Position numbers and translations under genes: made by a program. From Acidobacteriaceae bacterium (GTDB lineage Bacteria > Acidobacteriota > Terriglobia > Terriglobales > Acidobacteriaceae), in NCBI GenBank assembly GCA_003168355.1, contig PMSQ01000199.1:97781-140243 (forward strand): a DNA stretch of 42,463 nucleotides, given 5' to 3'. Positions 23,039 through 32,229 of this stretch are shown here, piece by piece; positions within the stretch are counted from its first letter, which is position 1; the number at the start of each line of letters is the position of its first letter. The notes beneath the pieces are model-generated. The model did not search any database, was not told where the DNA came from, and saw only the letters and a list, made by a program, of their open reading frames with translations.

Positions 23039-25957
23039 TTGTCGAAACCCGCTACCCCCAAAGTATTCTCCCCTGCTGTTTGGATCATCGCGGTCACAGT
23101 TGTCGCGGCTGTTGCCTTAATCGCAGTTGCCCCGGCAAAATCGAGCCGGCGCCGTAACGCCCCGATGATCGCCACGGCGATGTCGAAGTCCCAGACCGTA
23201 ACCCCCGGCGACCACGCCCGCATCAACGCCGCCTACGCCGCTCTTCCCCTCGCTTTCGAAGCCAACCAAGGCCAGGTCGATCCGCAAGTGAAGTACATGG
23301 CGCGAGGAAACGGCTACAAACTGTTCCTGACATCGTCCGAGGCGGTTTTCACCGTCCACAAGCGGGGCGGGGACTCGGAAGTCCGGCGCATGATGATGGA
23401 CCGGCGCATAGGGCCATCTAAAGTCAAAAATTTGTTGAGACGCCGCGCCCAGCAGAACTTGAAGGGAACGGTGGCTGCCGTTCACATGCACATGCTAGGC
23501 GCCAATCCTGAGGCGCGGCTGGTAGCTGAGGTTCCTCGGTCAGCGAGGCTCAACTACTTCATCGGCAGGAATCCCTCCAAGTGGCATTCTGATATCCCGT
23601 TGTTCGGACAAGTCAGCTATCGAAATCTCTACACCGGTATTGATCTGGCTTTTCACGGAAGCGGGAAGCAATTGGAGTTTGATTATCTGGTGAGCCCCGG
23701 TGCGGAAACAAAGGCAATTGCTTTAGAGTTCCAGGGCGCCGACCGGGTGACCACGAACGATAGAGGCAGCCTCGTCCTTACCACTGCGGCTGGCCCGATC
23801 GAGATTCATCAGCCGGTCGCTTACCAGGAGAAGGACGGCGCGCGGCAGAGTGTGGAAGCTCGCTACGTTGTGCATGCTAATGAAGTGACGTTTGCGCTCG
23901 GTTCTTATGACCACAGCCGCCAACTCGTAATTGATCCCACCGTGACGTACTCCACCTATTTTGGCGGGGACTTCGCCGATTATGGCTTGGCCATTGCGGT
24001 GGATGCGAGCGGGAACGAATTTGTAGCTGGCGCAACGGATTCGGACACGATTCCCGGCGATTCAAGCGGCACGAACAGTGACAGCTTCGACGTTTTTGTT
24101 ACTGAGATTAGTTCCACAGGAACGCTTGTCTTTAGCACTCTTTTCGGTGGGAGCGTCGACGATTTTCCCGGCGGAATTGCAGTGGACAGCCAAGGCATCT
24201 ACGTCGCTGGTACCACTGATTCTCCTGACTTTCCCGCCACCGTCGGGCAGACTACTTTCGAAGGCGGAATTACCAATGGCAACAATGACGCCTTCGCTGT
24301 GAAGCTTAGCCTGACTGGCTCCTTTACATGGGGCACATACATCGCTGGTAGTGATAGCGACTCCGGCTTGGGTATTGCGGTGGACAGCAGCCATAACCTG
24401 TACGTGGTCGGAGAAACCTACTCGACGGATCTCGGCGGAGCAGTGGGCGGCGTAAATCCGCTCCCGAGTGGCAACCTGCTTAACTTGGGACTAGGGACCG
24501 GGGATGACGATGGATACATCGTCAAGCTCAACCCAGGTGGCACCGCTTATTTGCTTGTTAGCTACCTCGGCGGCAGCAATGGCGACTTGGCGACCGGCGT
24601 CGCTTTGGATCCTACCGGGAATATTTACGTCTCCGGCGCGACCATCTCCACCGATTTGCCGGTGACGCCCGGCGTGGTGCAGGGCGAGTGCGGGACGGAT
24701 GGAAAGTGCAATGGCAGCCCCGCCAACGCTCTAGATGATGCCTATGTCTTCGCAATCGATGCCGATCTTGCAGGCTATGAGTACGTCACGTACTACGGCG
24801 GGAGCAATGCTGACGTCGCACTTGGCATTGCGGCTGATTCGAGCGGAGATGCGTTTATCACGGGCTACACGTTGTCTTCGGACTTTAAGACCGTAGGTAC
24901 GCCTTTCCAGGGTGCGCTGGGAGGTGCGCAAAATGCTTTCGTTGTGGAGTTGAACCCAACGGGCGCCTCAGCCCTCTATGGGACCTACCTCGGTGGCAAC
25001 GGAACTGACCTCGGTCTTGGAATCACGTTGGACAACTCGGGCAATGCCTACGTGACCGGCCAGACCAGTTCGTCCAACTTTCCACCGCTGAATCCCACTC
25101 AGCCAACGTTTGGCGGCAGCACCGACGCCTTTGTCACCGTGCTGAGTACAAACCAGAACTCCGCGCTGTTCTCTACCTATCTGGGCGGCGGCGGCGACGA
25201 AGACCAACTGGGCGGAGCCATCGCACTGGATTCGGCCCATAACATCTACGTCACGGGTGACACGGACTCGGGAAATGGCTCGACCGCTGTATTCCCAACC
25301 GAGAACGCGCTCGACGGAACCTTCGGCGGCGGTACGTGCATGAATGGCAGCGTCACCGTGCCCTGCCCGGACGCTTTCATCGCGGCCTATAGTCCTGCCA
25401 CAGTGGCGGACTTCACGATCACCGCCACTACGCCAGCCGCGGTGGCTCCCGGAAGTAACGGCACCTCTACTGTCACCTTGACCGCGCTCAACGCGTATAA
25501 CTCGTCAGTTAACCTGACTTGCAGCGTGACCGGAACAGGTTCTCCGTTACCGGCGTGCAGCGTGACCGGGACCACACCGGTAACGCCGACTGCAAGCGGG
25601 GCTACTTCAACCGTCACCATCACCACAACTGGTTCAAGCGCTGCAACATTCCGCCCGTCGAAGTTCTTCTACGCGATGTGGCTGCCGGTCGCAGGCTTGT
25701 CGCTGGTGGGGATGGGCTTCAGCTCCGCCCGCTCGCGCCGCAAGAAGTTGCTGGGCTTTCTGATGATCGGAATGGTCATGGCCGCCCTGTTCCTGATGCC
25801 GGCTTGCGGCGGTAGCAGCAGCGGTGGTGGTGGTGGTGGCGGGGGCGGCTGCACTGGTTGCACGCCTGCAGGCAATTACACCGTAACCGTCACAGGCACA
25901 GGGACCGATGCCAACACTACAACGCACTCGACCACGGTAACGCTCACCGTCAACTGA
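23039..25957 (+). CDS. SBBP beta-propeller surface protein with membrane-anchored tail
   Basis: 972 residues. The TTG start at 23039 is set by a perfect AGGAGG (23027-23032) 6 nt upstream. An N-terminal hydrophobic segment (VWIIAVTVVAAVALIAVA) is followed by a domain starting LPLAFEANQGQVDPQVKYMARG (the DUF7948 type usually found before SBBP repeats), then seven SBBP repeats of the form YSTYFGG...D.G.AIAVDASGN.YVAG.T (~300-770), consistent with a seven-bladed propeller. An Ig-like region, two hydrophobic segments split by RSRRKK (~874-920), C923 in LMPAC, nine consecutive Gly and a Thr-rich strand end the protein. It is probably a cell-surface adhesion or binding protein; ligand unknown. Confidence 0.9.
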   Translation: MSKPATPKVFSPAVWIIAVTVVAAVALIAVAPAKSSRRRNAPMIATAMSKSQTVTPGDHARINAAYAALPLAFEANQGQVDPQVKYMARGNGYKLFLTSSEAVFTVHKRGGDSEVRRMMMDRRIGPSKVKNLLRRRAQQNLKGTVAAVHMHMLGANPEARLVAEVPRSARLNYFIGRNPSKWHSDIPLFGQVSYRNLYTGIDLAFHGSGKQLEFDYLVSPGAETKAIALEFQGADRVTTNDRGSLVLTTAAGPIEIHQPVAYQEKDGARQSVEARYVVHANEVTFALGSYDHSRQLVIDPTVTYSTYFGGDFADYGLAIAVDASGNEFVAGATDSDTIPGDSSGTNSDSFDVFVTEISSTGTLVFSTLFGGSVDDFPGGIAVDSQGIYVAGTTDSPDFPATVGQTTFEGGITNGNNDAFAVKLSLTGSFTWGTYIAGSDSDSGLGIAVDSSHNLYVVGETYSTDLGGAVGGVNPLPSGNLLNLGLGTGDDDGYIVKLNPGGTAYLLVSYLGGSNGDLATGVALDPTGNIYVSGATISTDLPVTPGVVQGECGTDGKCNGSPANALDDAYVFAIDADLAGYEYVTYYGGSNADVALGIAADSSGDAFITGYTLSSDFKTVGTPFQGALGGAQNAFVVELNPTGASALYGTYLGGNGTDLGLGITLDNSGNAYVTGQTSSSNFPPLNPTQPTFGGSTDAFVTVLSTNQNSALFSTYLGGGGDEDQLGGAIALDSAHNIYVTGDTDSGNGSTAVFPTENALDGTFGGGTCMNGSVTVPCPDAFIAAYSPATVADFTITATTPAAVAPGSNGTSTVTLTALNAYNSSVNLTCSVTGTGSPLPACSVTGTTPVTPTASGATSTVTITTTGSSAATFRPSKFFYAMWLPVAGLSLVGMGFSSARSRRKKLLGFLMIGMVMAALFLMPACGGSSSGGGGGGGGGCTGCTPAGNYTVTVTGTGTDANTTTHSTTVTLTVN

Positions 25958-25976
25958 TCCCACGGCAAACCCGGCG

Positions 25977-26009
25977 GGCCGCCTCTCACGGAGGCGGCCT
26001 TGGTTTTTT
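25977..26009 (+). terminator. Rho-independent terminator after the SBBP gene
   Basis: A perfect 9-bp stem GGCCGCCTC/GAGGCGGCC (25977-25985 and 25991-25999) with loop TCACG is followed by TTGGTTTTTTC. It begins 20 nt after the stop codon. Confidence 0.9.
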
Positions 26010-26172
26010 CTGGCGCCATGCCATTGGCGCGATGGGCGACTCTAGTCTAAGATTCTTGTTTGGCACATTTCCCCGAGAGGACTCATATACCATTACTTTC
26101 GCGGCTGATTTGCGGGCGGCACTCTTTTGTGCGGCTCGGGCAGCTTTTGCGCCCTTGGAGGAATCGAAGGTA

Positions 26173-27228
26173 GTGAGTTCTTATCCGCTCATGTTGAATC
26201 CCAGGCCGGTCCTACGCACAATCATCTTCGCTTTGTTGCTGCCCGCTTTCTTCGCCGCGCATGTCTCCCTCGCCTACGGGCAGGACTTTGGTCTCACCGC
26301 GTCCCCGCTCTTTCCGCCTGCGGTGACCTCCGGAGCCAACGCGACTTCCACCATCGACCTGACAGCAAGCAACGGCTTCGACAGTCCCGTGTTGTTGAGC
26401 TGCACCGTGACCGCATCAGACGGAGCTACAACCGGTTTGCCGACGTGTGTGGTGAGCCCCGCGTCCCAGACTCCACCGGCTGACGGCCCGGCGCTAACCG
26501 TTTACACCTCAGGCGCACAGACGGGGCAGTATACGATTATTGTCACCGGCACCAGCGGCTCTCTTCCGCCGCAAACCGCCACTCTGCTCCTCAGCGTGCA
26601 GGACATACCGGAAGACTACACGCTGACGGTGTCGAAAGCGATCAGCCCGCCCAGCGTTGAGGCCGGGCTTGGGGCGCAGGCCACGGTAACGGTGACCCCA
26701 ATCGGCAGCTATAGCGGAACTGTTTACCTGTACTGCCTCTCGGTTACTCCGGTGGAAACGGCGGGACCCTTTTGCTCATTCGCGGCGACCGAGGCATCGA
26801 CGTCGCTGCCACCGAACGCCGTTACAGTAATCGCCGGCACTCCAGCCACCGCCGTTCTCACCATTACTACCTTCGGTGCTGCCGCAACCACTACCGCGAC
26901 CGCTAAACCAACGGAGCCGAGCACGTTCTATGGCCTCTGGCTGGTCCTTCCCGGGCTGGCGATTCTCGGAGCGGGCGCAAGCGGAAGCCACAGGAAAAAG
27001 CTCATCGGGCTATTCCTGCTTATGTTAATTGCCACCGGGCTACTTCTGATGCCCGCTTGCAATACGACTACTAACAACGGCACCACGGCCCCCAATGGCG
27101 ACGTCACCCCGGCCGAGACTTACACGTTTACGATGACGGGCGTAGACCAAAACGGCGTGGCGCCGAGCAACAATTCTACTGCCAGCGAAGCGGCGACCGT
27201 CAGCCTCACGGTGACCAAGGCGCCCTGA
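26173..27228 (+). CDS. exported Ig-like protein sharing the SBBP C-terminal module
   Basis: 351 residues from the GTG at 26173, which has GGAGGAA about 9 nt upstream; an ATG at 26191 is a close alternative. Upstream frame (to 25858) overlaps the previous gene and terminator and is rejected. Signal peptide (TIIFALLLPAFFAAHVSLAYGQ), then two Ig-like/beta-sandwich regions rich in Thr/Ser (~30-235). The end repeats the SBBP architecture: STFYGLWLVLPGLAILG, basic SHRKK, second helix LIGLFLLMLIATGLLLMPAC (C296), then a Thr/Asn-rich tail ending TVSLTVTKAP. No enzyme motif. Probably a surface partner of the SBBP protein. Confidence 0.75.
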   Translation: MSSYPLMLNPRPVLRTIIFALLLPAFFAAHVSLAYGQDFGLTASPLFPPAVTSGANATSTIDLTASNGFDSPVLLSCTVTASDGATTGLPTCVVSPASQTPPADGPALTVYTSGAQTGQYTIIVTGTSGSLPPQTATLLLSVQDIPEDYTLTVSKAISPPSVEAGLGAQATVTVTPIGSYSGTVYLYCLSVTPVETAGPFCSFAATEASTSLPPNAVTVIAGTPATAVLTITTFGAAATTTATAKPTEPSTFYGLWLVLPGLAILGAGASGSHRKKLIGLFLLMLIATGLLLMPACNTTTNNGTTAPNGDVTPAETYTFTMTGVDQNGVAPSNNSTASEAATVSLTVTKAP

Positions 27229-27240
27229 GTCGGTATCCCG

Positions 27241-28047
27241 ATGCATGTGGCGTCTCAGCAACTCAGCCTGGCGTCGTCTCGCGCAGCAACTCCTGTGCCT
27301 TGGCTTGTTCTGTTGCTCGTCAGTCTTTTCTTGGCAGGCAGGTTTTGCCCGATCGCATCGGCTCGGTCTCCCAAAAGCAATGGCAACGATGAGAATAAGA
27401 ACAACCTCCCTCCGTCTACCGTACTTTGGAGCGAAGCGCAGCCGGGTTGTACCTTTTCCCGCGATGACGACGGCAAGTATCGCTACGGTCTGTGGTCGGG
27501 AGATGTCGGCGTCGTCCTGGCAGTAGATGCCCGCGAAGCGCAGATCATCCGCCATCGCATCGAGCCTATCTTTGGGGTTCTCCTGACCCTTCGTTATCGT
27601 GGAGCGGGAGGCCTTGACGCGATCCCAAATGGCATCACATTGCAGTTTATGAAGCACTTCAACGTGGTGCAGACTTCGCTTGACCCTGACGCTTACGTCC
27701 AGAAGGTTCAGGCCGACGCGAATGCCCTTGACGATGAGACCAGGCGCGCCATTGCGAAGCATCCCCAGGAAAAACAGGTCCGCGAAGCTCGGCTGCAGGA
27801 TTATCAGAAATCAGTCACTGAACTGATCGAGTTTCTCAACCGGAATAGCCTGCGCCCGGCCCATTTGGACCGCGCCAATCCGCAAGTGAGCGGGTGGGTT
27901 TTCTTCAGTACCGACAGTAAGTGGCTGGGAAAATGGAAAGCACAAGAGGAATTCGTCCTTCGCCTGCCGCTGGACGGAAAAGTCTTCGAGTTTCCCTTCA
28001 AGCTGCCGCCCGAGGAAGGAGAACTCCTGCTGCGGAAGCGGGAGTGA
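27241..28047 (+). CDS. exported protein of unknown function
   Basis: 268 residues. A hydrophobic signal segment (PWLVLLLVSLFLAGRFC, ~20-36) is followed by a mature domain mixing beta strands with a charged helix (~155-200, EKQVREARLQDYQKSV). I do not recognise a family. It starts 12 nt after the previous stop, so it is probably co-transcribed with the Ig-like protein; the intervening Shine-Dalgarno is weak. Confidence 0.7.
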   Translation: MHVASQQLSLASSRAATPVPWLVLLLVSLFLAGRFCPIASARSPKSNGNDENKNNLPPSTVLWSEAQPGCTFSRDDDGKYRYGLWSGDVGVVLAVDAREAQIIRHRIEPIFGVLLTLRYRGAGGLDAIPNGITLQFMKHFNVVQTSLDPDAYVQKVQADANALDDETRRAIAKHPQEKQVREARLQDYQKSVTELIEFLNRNSLRPAHLDRANPQVSGWVFFSTDSKWLGKWKAQEEFVLRLPLDGKVFEFPFKLPPEEGELLLRKRE

Positions 28048-28070
28048 AGTCGGGCTTCAGGCGGATCTTG

Positions 28071-28090
28071 CCCTGAGCGAAGTCGAAGGG
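28071..28090. repeat. dispersed intergenic oligonucleotide CCCTGAGCGAAGTCGAAGGG
   Basis: A 20-nt element recalled from intergenic regions of many unrelated genomes (its complement reads CCCTTCGACTTCGCTCAGGG). It lies between two convergent genes. Confidence 0.6.
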
Positions 28091-28173
28091 GCTTTCAGGC
28101 TTGAGCGTTGAAATCGCCGCACTGAACTGGAAGCGAATTTCTGGACTCACGATTTGGGAGACCGAATCTGGGA

Positions 28174-28201
28174 AAACGCCGAAAGCCGAAGCCCGAAAGC
28201 T
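28174..28201. repeat. degenerate heptamer repeat, locus D
   Basis: AAACGCC / GAAAGCC / GAAGCCC / GAAAGCT, immediately before the end of the CBS gene on the other strand. GCTTTCAGGCTT at 28091-28102 is an 11-of-12 inverted match to its last part, so a large hairpin is possible. Confidence 0.5.
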
Positions 28202-28220
28202 AGAGTCCCCAAGTCCGCTC

Positions 28221-28631
28221 TTACGATGCGGCGCGCCGGTTCTGACGCTGAAGTTCGCCGGCCTGGTGCATAAGGATGTCGCGTAGCGAGATCACTCCCC
28301 GCAGATCCTTGCCTTCCACAATGCACAGGTGCCGGAAGCCGAACTCCCGCATGATGAACAGACACTCTTCCACGGTCTCATCCACGTTCACCGCTCGCGG
28401 ATTCGCGGTCATCACTTCCGCCACGGCAGTGTGTCCGGCAGTGCGGCCCACAGCGACGACCCGATTCATAACGTCGCGCTCGGAAAAGATGCCCGCCAGT
28501 TCTCCATTCCGGAGCACGGGCAGGGCGCCGATGTTGTGCTCCATCATGAAGCGCGCCGCTTCCAGTACGGTGCGTCCAGCATCGATCGAGTAAACCTTAC
28601 GGTCCTTCACAATGTCGCGGAGGGTAGCCAT
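28221..28631 (-). CDS. tandem CBS-domain protein
   Basis: 136 residues from the ATG at 28631, set by AAGGAG 7 nt upstream; the longer frame to 28721 is rejected. Two CBS motifs (~7-60 and ~72-125) form one Bateman module, as in stand-alone bacterial CBS-pair proteins: VLEAARFMMEHNIGALPVLRNGELAGIFSERDVMNRVV then VAEVMTANPRAVNVDETVEECLFIMREFGFRHLCIVEG. Such modules bind adenosine nucleotides and act as energy sensors, often through a partner. No partner is visible next door. Cytoplasmic, no signal peptide. Confidence 0.9.
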   Translation of the reverse strand: MATLRDIVKDRKVYSIDAGRTVLEAARFMMEHNIGALPVLRNGELAGIFSERDVMNRVVAVGRTAGHTAVAEVMTANPRAVNVDETVEECLFIMREFGFRHLCIVEGKDLRGVISLRDILMHQAGELQRQNRRAAS

Positions 28632-28778
28632 GGCAAGCTCCTTCTGGGACTTCAAAGTGTGAGTGAGTTGGCCCCGACCCCGCGGTCCCGGCCAATTCGT
28701 GGGCACCACTTTACCATACAAACGCCCACGTCATCAGCCCCACACTCAAGGGCGGCGCACTCTCGCATCATCCCTTTC

Positions 28779-28794
28779 CCTGAGCCTGCTCAGG
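28779..28794. repeat. short palindrome related to the CCCTGAGC family
   Basis: CCTGAG-CCTG-CTCAGG, a perfect 6-bp stem with 4-nt loop, begins with the same CCTGAGC as the element at 28071-28090. The rest of the 28632-28960 gap holds no gene I can support. Confidence 0.4.
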
Positions 28795-28884
28795 CGTTCT
28801 ACAGAGAAAGAATTACCCGCCTACAGATACCGTCCTATGGACGATTGAATTCATCACAAGTCACAATGCTGCGTAGCGCCCACT

Positions 28885-28890
28885 TATAGT
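28885..28890 (+). promoter_or_regulatory. -10 box candidate for the 28961 gene
   Basis: TATAGT (5 of 6 to TATAAT) 71 nt upstream of the ATG; no good -35 is seen at 16-18 nt. Confidence 0.3.
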
Positions 28891-28960
28891 CCCACTAACT
28901 AATCCGGAAAGTCTGAACCCCTCAACGACAGAGGTAACATCGCGAAAAGGAGCTATTGAA

Positions 28961-30172
28961 ATGAAAGGCCGCAGCATAGGAACATTGGTATTTATAGTTT
29001 GGCTAGGTTGGGCGGGGACTGCGCTAGGCGCAACCTGCCCCGGCAGCATCGTTACGGTTAACCTAACTTCGCCGTCCACCTCAGGCACTTACACCACTCC
29101 ACTTCATTTTCAGGCAACCGCGTCCTCGTCGGCCAAGGTCAGCATTACGGGATATGCGGTCTATACCAGCGCTTGGTCGGATATACCCTTCGCAGAAGGC
29201 CAACCAATGTACCTAAACGGTATCTCCACATTGAACGCATGGGTGATCTTGCCGCTCACTACGACTGGAGGCGCGCTGGCCCAAAGTGTATTCGTGCGCG
29301 CGTGGGACGCTGACGGCAACTGCGGCAATAGCTCAACTCTCTCGATAACCGCATCCGGGGCGGCGATTCCCGGCACCTTCCCATCCAATGCTCAAGCATG
29401 GGATAACACGCAAGACGATCAGGAAAATAGCGATCAAGGTAATGCGCCAGGTTGGTGGTCTTGCGGAACTACAAGCTGTGCGGGAGGCACAAACAACGGG
29501 ACGACTACTATCGCATTTGATCAGACCCCGGAGAGAGATAGCAACGGAAGTATCGAATTCAGCTTAGCCGGACCAAAAGATTCAGACGGGCTGTTCTATT
29601 ACAAGGTCCCACCGCTGGGCGGCCAGGACACGATGCAAAACTTCGTTTGGGATTTCTACTTCTATCTGTCCGGCGACACTTCAACCGACGGACAGGCCTT
29701 TGAATTCGACTTATTTCAGGCCAAGGGGGGATACAAGTACATGATGGGCACGCAGTGCAACTATCACCCCTCGGGAGGAGGACCCGCAATATGGAATACG
29801 TGGGACCAATCCTACAATAGCGGCGGAGGCCGCTGGGTTCCTGCTGTGCCAAATACTCAAACCGAATCGGATCCAGCTCCCACCAATGCCGTACCTTGCA
29901 GCTTCTCTACTGAGACCTGGCACCACGCTCAGTTCTACCTGCAGAGAACTCTTCCCGACACCGAATATCCACAGGGACGAATTCTGTACGGAAGCGTAGC
30001 CATTGACGGTACCGCGACCCAGTGGGATATTTCCGCGCCGGCTTACGCCTCATCCTGGGGCGACGTCCTAGGCTTCCAACATCAGCTGGATATCAACGGT
30101 GTGCCCACCGGCGACGTCACATTGCAGGAATGGGTTGATCCGGACAATATGACGGCGTGGCCGCAGGATTAG
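28961..30172 (+). CDS. secreted protein of unknown function, Ig-like plus lectin-like beta domain
   Basis: 403 residues. AAGGAG lies 8 nt before the ATG. Signal peptide (GTLVFIVWLGWAGTALGA). An N-terminal Ig-like region (~25-130; VTVNLTSPSTSGTYTTPLHFQATAS...) is followed by a beta-rich domain (~145-400) with many Trp, Tyr, Asp and paired Cys (CGTTSC, CNYHPS). The pattern FVWDFYFYLSG...AFEFDLFQ and TWHHAQFYLQR resembles concanavalin-A-like jelly rolls, but I see no catalytic ExDxxE motif, so a glycan-binding role is only a guess. It ends at a strong hairpin. Confidence 0.75.
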   Translation: MKGRSIGTLVFIVWLGWAGTALGATCPGSIVTVNLTSPSTSGTYTTPLHFQATASSSAKVSITGYAVYTSAWSDIPFAEGQPMYLNGISTLNAWVILPLTTTGGALAQSVFVRAWDADGNCGNSSTLSITASGAAIPGTFPSNAQAWDNTQDDQENSDQGNAPGWWSCGTTSCAGGTNNGTTTIAFDQTPERDSNGSIEFSLAGPKDSDGLFYYKVPPLGGQDTMQNFVWDFYFYLSGDTSTDGQAFEFDLFQAKGGYKYMMGTQCNYHPSGGGPAIWNTWDQSYNSGGGRWVPAVPNTQTESDPAPTNAVPCSFSTETWHHAQFYLQRTLPDTEYPQGRILYGSVAIDGTATQWDISAPAYASSWGDVLGFQHQLDINGVPTGDVTLQEWVDPDNMTAWPQD

Positions 30173-30197
30173 TCACTGCGCATTAACAAAAATTGCC

Positions 30198-30227
30198 GAG
30201 GCTCCCGGCAGCATCTACGGGAGCCTC
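30198..30227. terminator. bidirectional Rho-independent terminator
   Basis: Perfect 10-bp stem GAGGCTCCCG/CGGGAGCCTC with 10-nt loop, between convergent genes. On the minus strand it is followed by GGCAATTTTTG, a proper U-tract; on the plus strand the tail is weaker (CTCATTTCTT). Confidence 0.85.
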
Positions 30228-30272
30228 AGCCTCATTTCTTGGTAGCGCTCGACTACACGCGGTGCGTTGGAT

Positions 30273-30677
30273 TTACTGCAAGTGGTTGGGCCGGGCCGGG
30301 CTGGCGTCGGCAGAGCTATCGCCCAGCGGCTTGACCGACACGATAACGAACTCGCGCTCCTTGCTATCGAACTGTGCTACACGCACCAGCATCTTGTCCT
30401 TTTCCAGCCGGAACTGTGCGTTCTCGCCGATCGGCAGCAGCACAGGGTGCTTGTCGTCCTTGGGGCGGATGCGGTAGACCACGTGATCGGTCTGCAACGA
30501 ATATTCCTGGCACAGGAGGTCCTGACTTTTCTTGTTTTTCTTGGCGTCTTTTTCGGCGACACCACACTGCACCGAATCCATCTGCATCAACTTAGCGTCC
30601 TGATAAGCCTTCGGATCTTTGGCATAAGCCGTCGCGGCCATTAAGAGCGATGCCAGCACAACTGATTTACAGCGCAT
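30273..30677 (-). CDS. small exported protein of unknown function
   Basis: 134 residues from the ATG at 30677 (GGAGGG 4 nt upstream). Signal peptide MRCKSVVLASLLMAATAYA. The mature part is charged, with two Cys (CGVAEKDAKKNKKSQDLLC) that could form a disulfide and a beta-rich C-terminal half. No family recognised. The gene ends at the bidirectional terminator. Confidence 0.7.
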   Translation of the reverse strand: MRCKSVVLASLLMAATAYAKDPKAYQDAKLMQMDSVQCGVAEKDAKKNKKSQDLLCQEYSLQTDHVVYRIRPKDDKHPVLLPIGENAQFRLEKDKMLVRVAQFDSKEREFVIVSVKPLGDSSADASPARPNHLQ

Positions 30678-30879
30678 GGAACCCTCCAGTGAGTGTGACA
30701 CTGATTCGGATGTTTCGCTGGCTGGCCAAAGCCCGGCCAGCAGAAACACCATCTCACCATCCATTGTTTCTAATATGGCGCGTACTGGTTAGATCACAGA
30801 GGACATCGAACGGAAGTAACCCAAACATCGATCAGAGATGCAATCACTCGCGACTGTTAGATGGAATTAAGGATGGTAG

Positions 30880-32178
30880 TCAGCGCTCGATCAGGCCTTC
30901 CAGCGTAGAGAAGAACGCCGGGTAAGAGATCGCCGCGCACTCACTGCCGCGAATCAAGGTTTCTCCGTGGGCTCGCAGAGCGGCAATGCTGAAGGCCATT
31001 GCGATGCGGTGGTCGTCGAAAGATTCGAGTTCGGCGCCGCGAAGCGACTGCCCGCCGGGAATTTTCAAACCATCTTCACGTTCCTCTACCTTCGCGCCCA
31101 GGGCTCGAAGGTTAGTGGCGATGGAGGCGATGCGATCCGACTCTTTCACGCGCAACTCCTTCGCATCGCGGACCTCGATTCCCTGCTCCATATAAGGAGC
31201 GATTGCGGCCAGCACAGGAATCTCATCAATCAGCGCGGCTGTATCGGCTCCTGCGATGGTCGCGCCCTTCAGTTTTCCGCCTGCGACCTGCAGCGTACCT
31301 ACGAGTTCGCCGTGGATCTCTTCCAGCTGCGTAACGGAGATACGCAGCCCGATCTGCATAAGGATATCCAGCAGGCGTGCGCGCGTCGGATTCATCAGCA
31401 GGCTGGTGATGGTCAATTGCGAGCCGGGAAAAAGCGCGGCGGCACAGAGAAAGAACGCGGCACTGGAAAGATCGCCGGGAACTCGCACGTCGATGCCGCG
31501 CAAGCGCTGGCCACCACGAATCCGCACCTCGTTTCCTTTGCGCTCGAGATGTGCGCCGAAGGCCCGCAGCGCCACTTCCCCGTGATCCCGCGTCCGCAGC
31601 GGTTCCTGAATACGCGTTTCACCGTCAGCCAGAAGGCCCGCAAACAGTAGGCAAGTCTTCACCTGCGCGCTGGCTACTGGCATTTTGTAATCGATAGACC
31701 TAAGCTCGGCGCCAGTAATGCGCAACGGTGGGCGGCTATTTTGCGAGGTGATTTGCGCCCCCATGGCTGTAAGCGGCGTGATCACGCGCTCCATGGGACG
31801 GCGGGAGAGCGATTCGTCGCCAGCCATCTCACTCGCGAATTTCTGCGCCGCAACAATGCCGGTCAGCATGCGGATGGTTGAACCTGAATTCCCGCAATCC
31901 AGCCGCTTGCTCGGCGCGGTCAACGACAGCCCGGTTCCCTGCACTTCGATGACGTTGTCAGAACCATCCCTGCGCTCCCACTTCACCCCGAGGGAACGCA
32001 GGCAGCCGAGCGTGCTGGCGCAGTCCGCCCCCGTCGAATAGTTTTCCAGCCGCGAGGGGCCATCGGCGAGCGCCGCCAGCATGGCATAGCGGTGCGAAAT
32101 GGATTTATCACCGGGAAGACTCACGCCGCCACGCACGTGGCGCGCCGGACGCACGATCACCTCTGACTCGCTTTTCAT
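30880..32178 (-). CDS. aroA: 3-phosphoshikimate 1-carboxyvinyltransferase (EPSP synthase)
   Basis: 432 residues from the ATG at 32178; the frame is open to 32229. Sixth step of the shikimate pathway: shikimate-3-phosphate plus PEP to EPSP. Diagnostic motifs: LPGDKSISHRYAML with K25, GNSGSTIRMLTG, the ESDRI motif, and DDHRIAMAFSIAAL near the C-terminus. Length is normal for bacterial AroA. The Shine-Dalgarno at 32178 is weak. Neighbours are not shikimate genes. The motif GNSGSTIR differs from the NAGTAMR form of class I enzymes, so this belongs to the class II-like group. Confidence 0.95.
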   Translation of the reverse strand: MKSESEVIVRPARHVRGGVSLPGDKSISHRYAMLAALADGPSRLENYSTGADCASTLGCLRSLGVKWERRDGSDNVIEVQGTGLSLTAPSKRLDCGNSGSTIRMLTGIVAAQKFASEMAGDESLSRRPMERVITPLTAMGAQITSQNSRPPLRITGAELRSIDYKMPVASAQVKTCLLFAGLLADGETRIQEPLRTRDHGEVALRAFGAHLERKGNEVRIRGGQRLRGIDVRVPGDLSSAAFFLCAAALFPGSQLTITSLLMNPTRARLLDILMQIGLRISVTQLEEIHGELVGTLQVAGGKLKGATIAGADTAALIDEIPVLAAIAPYMEQGIEVRDAKELRVKESDRIASIATNLRALGAKVEEREDGLKIPGGQSLRGAELESFDDHRIAMAFSIAALRAHGETLIRGSECAAISYPAFFSTLEGLIER

Positions 32179-32229
32179 CCTGGGATCAATATAACGGAAG
32201 GGAAACGGGTCATGCTGCCCCGTGCGCAT

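Noticed and set aside
25858..26172. N-terminal extension of the Ig-like protein back to 25858
   Set aside because: It overlaps the 3' end of the SBBP gene and reads through a strong terminator. A signal peptide and GGAGG-supported start are found at 26173.
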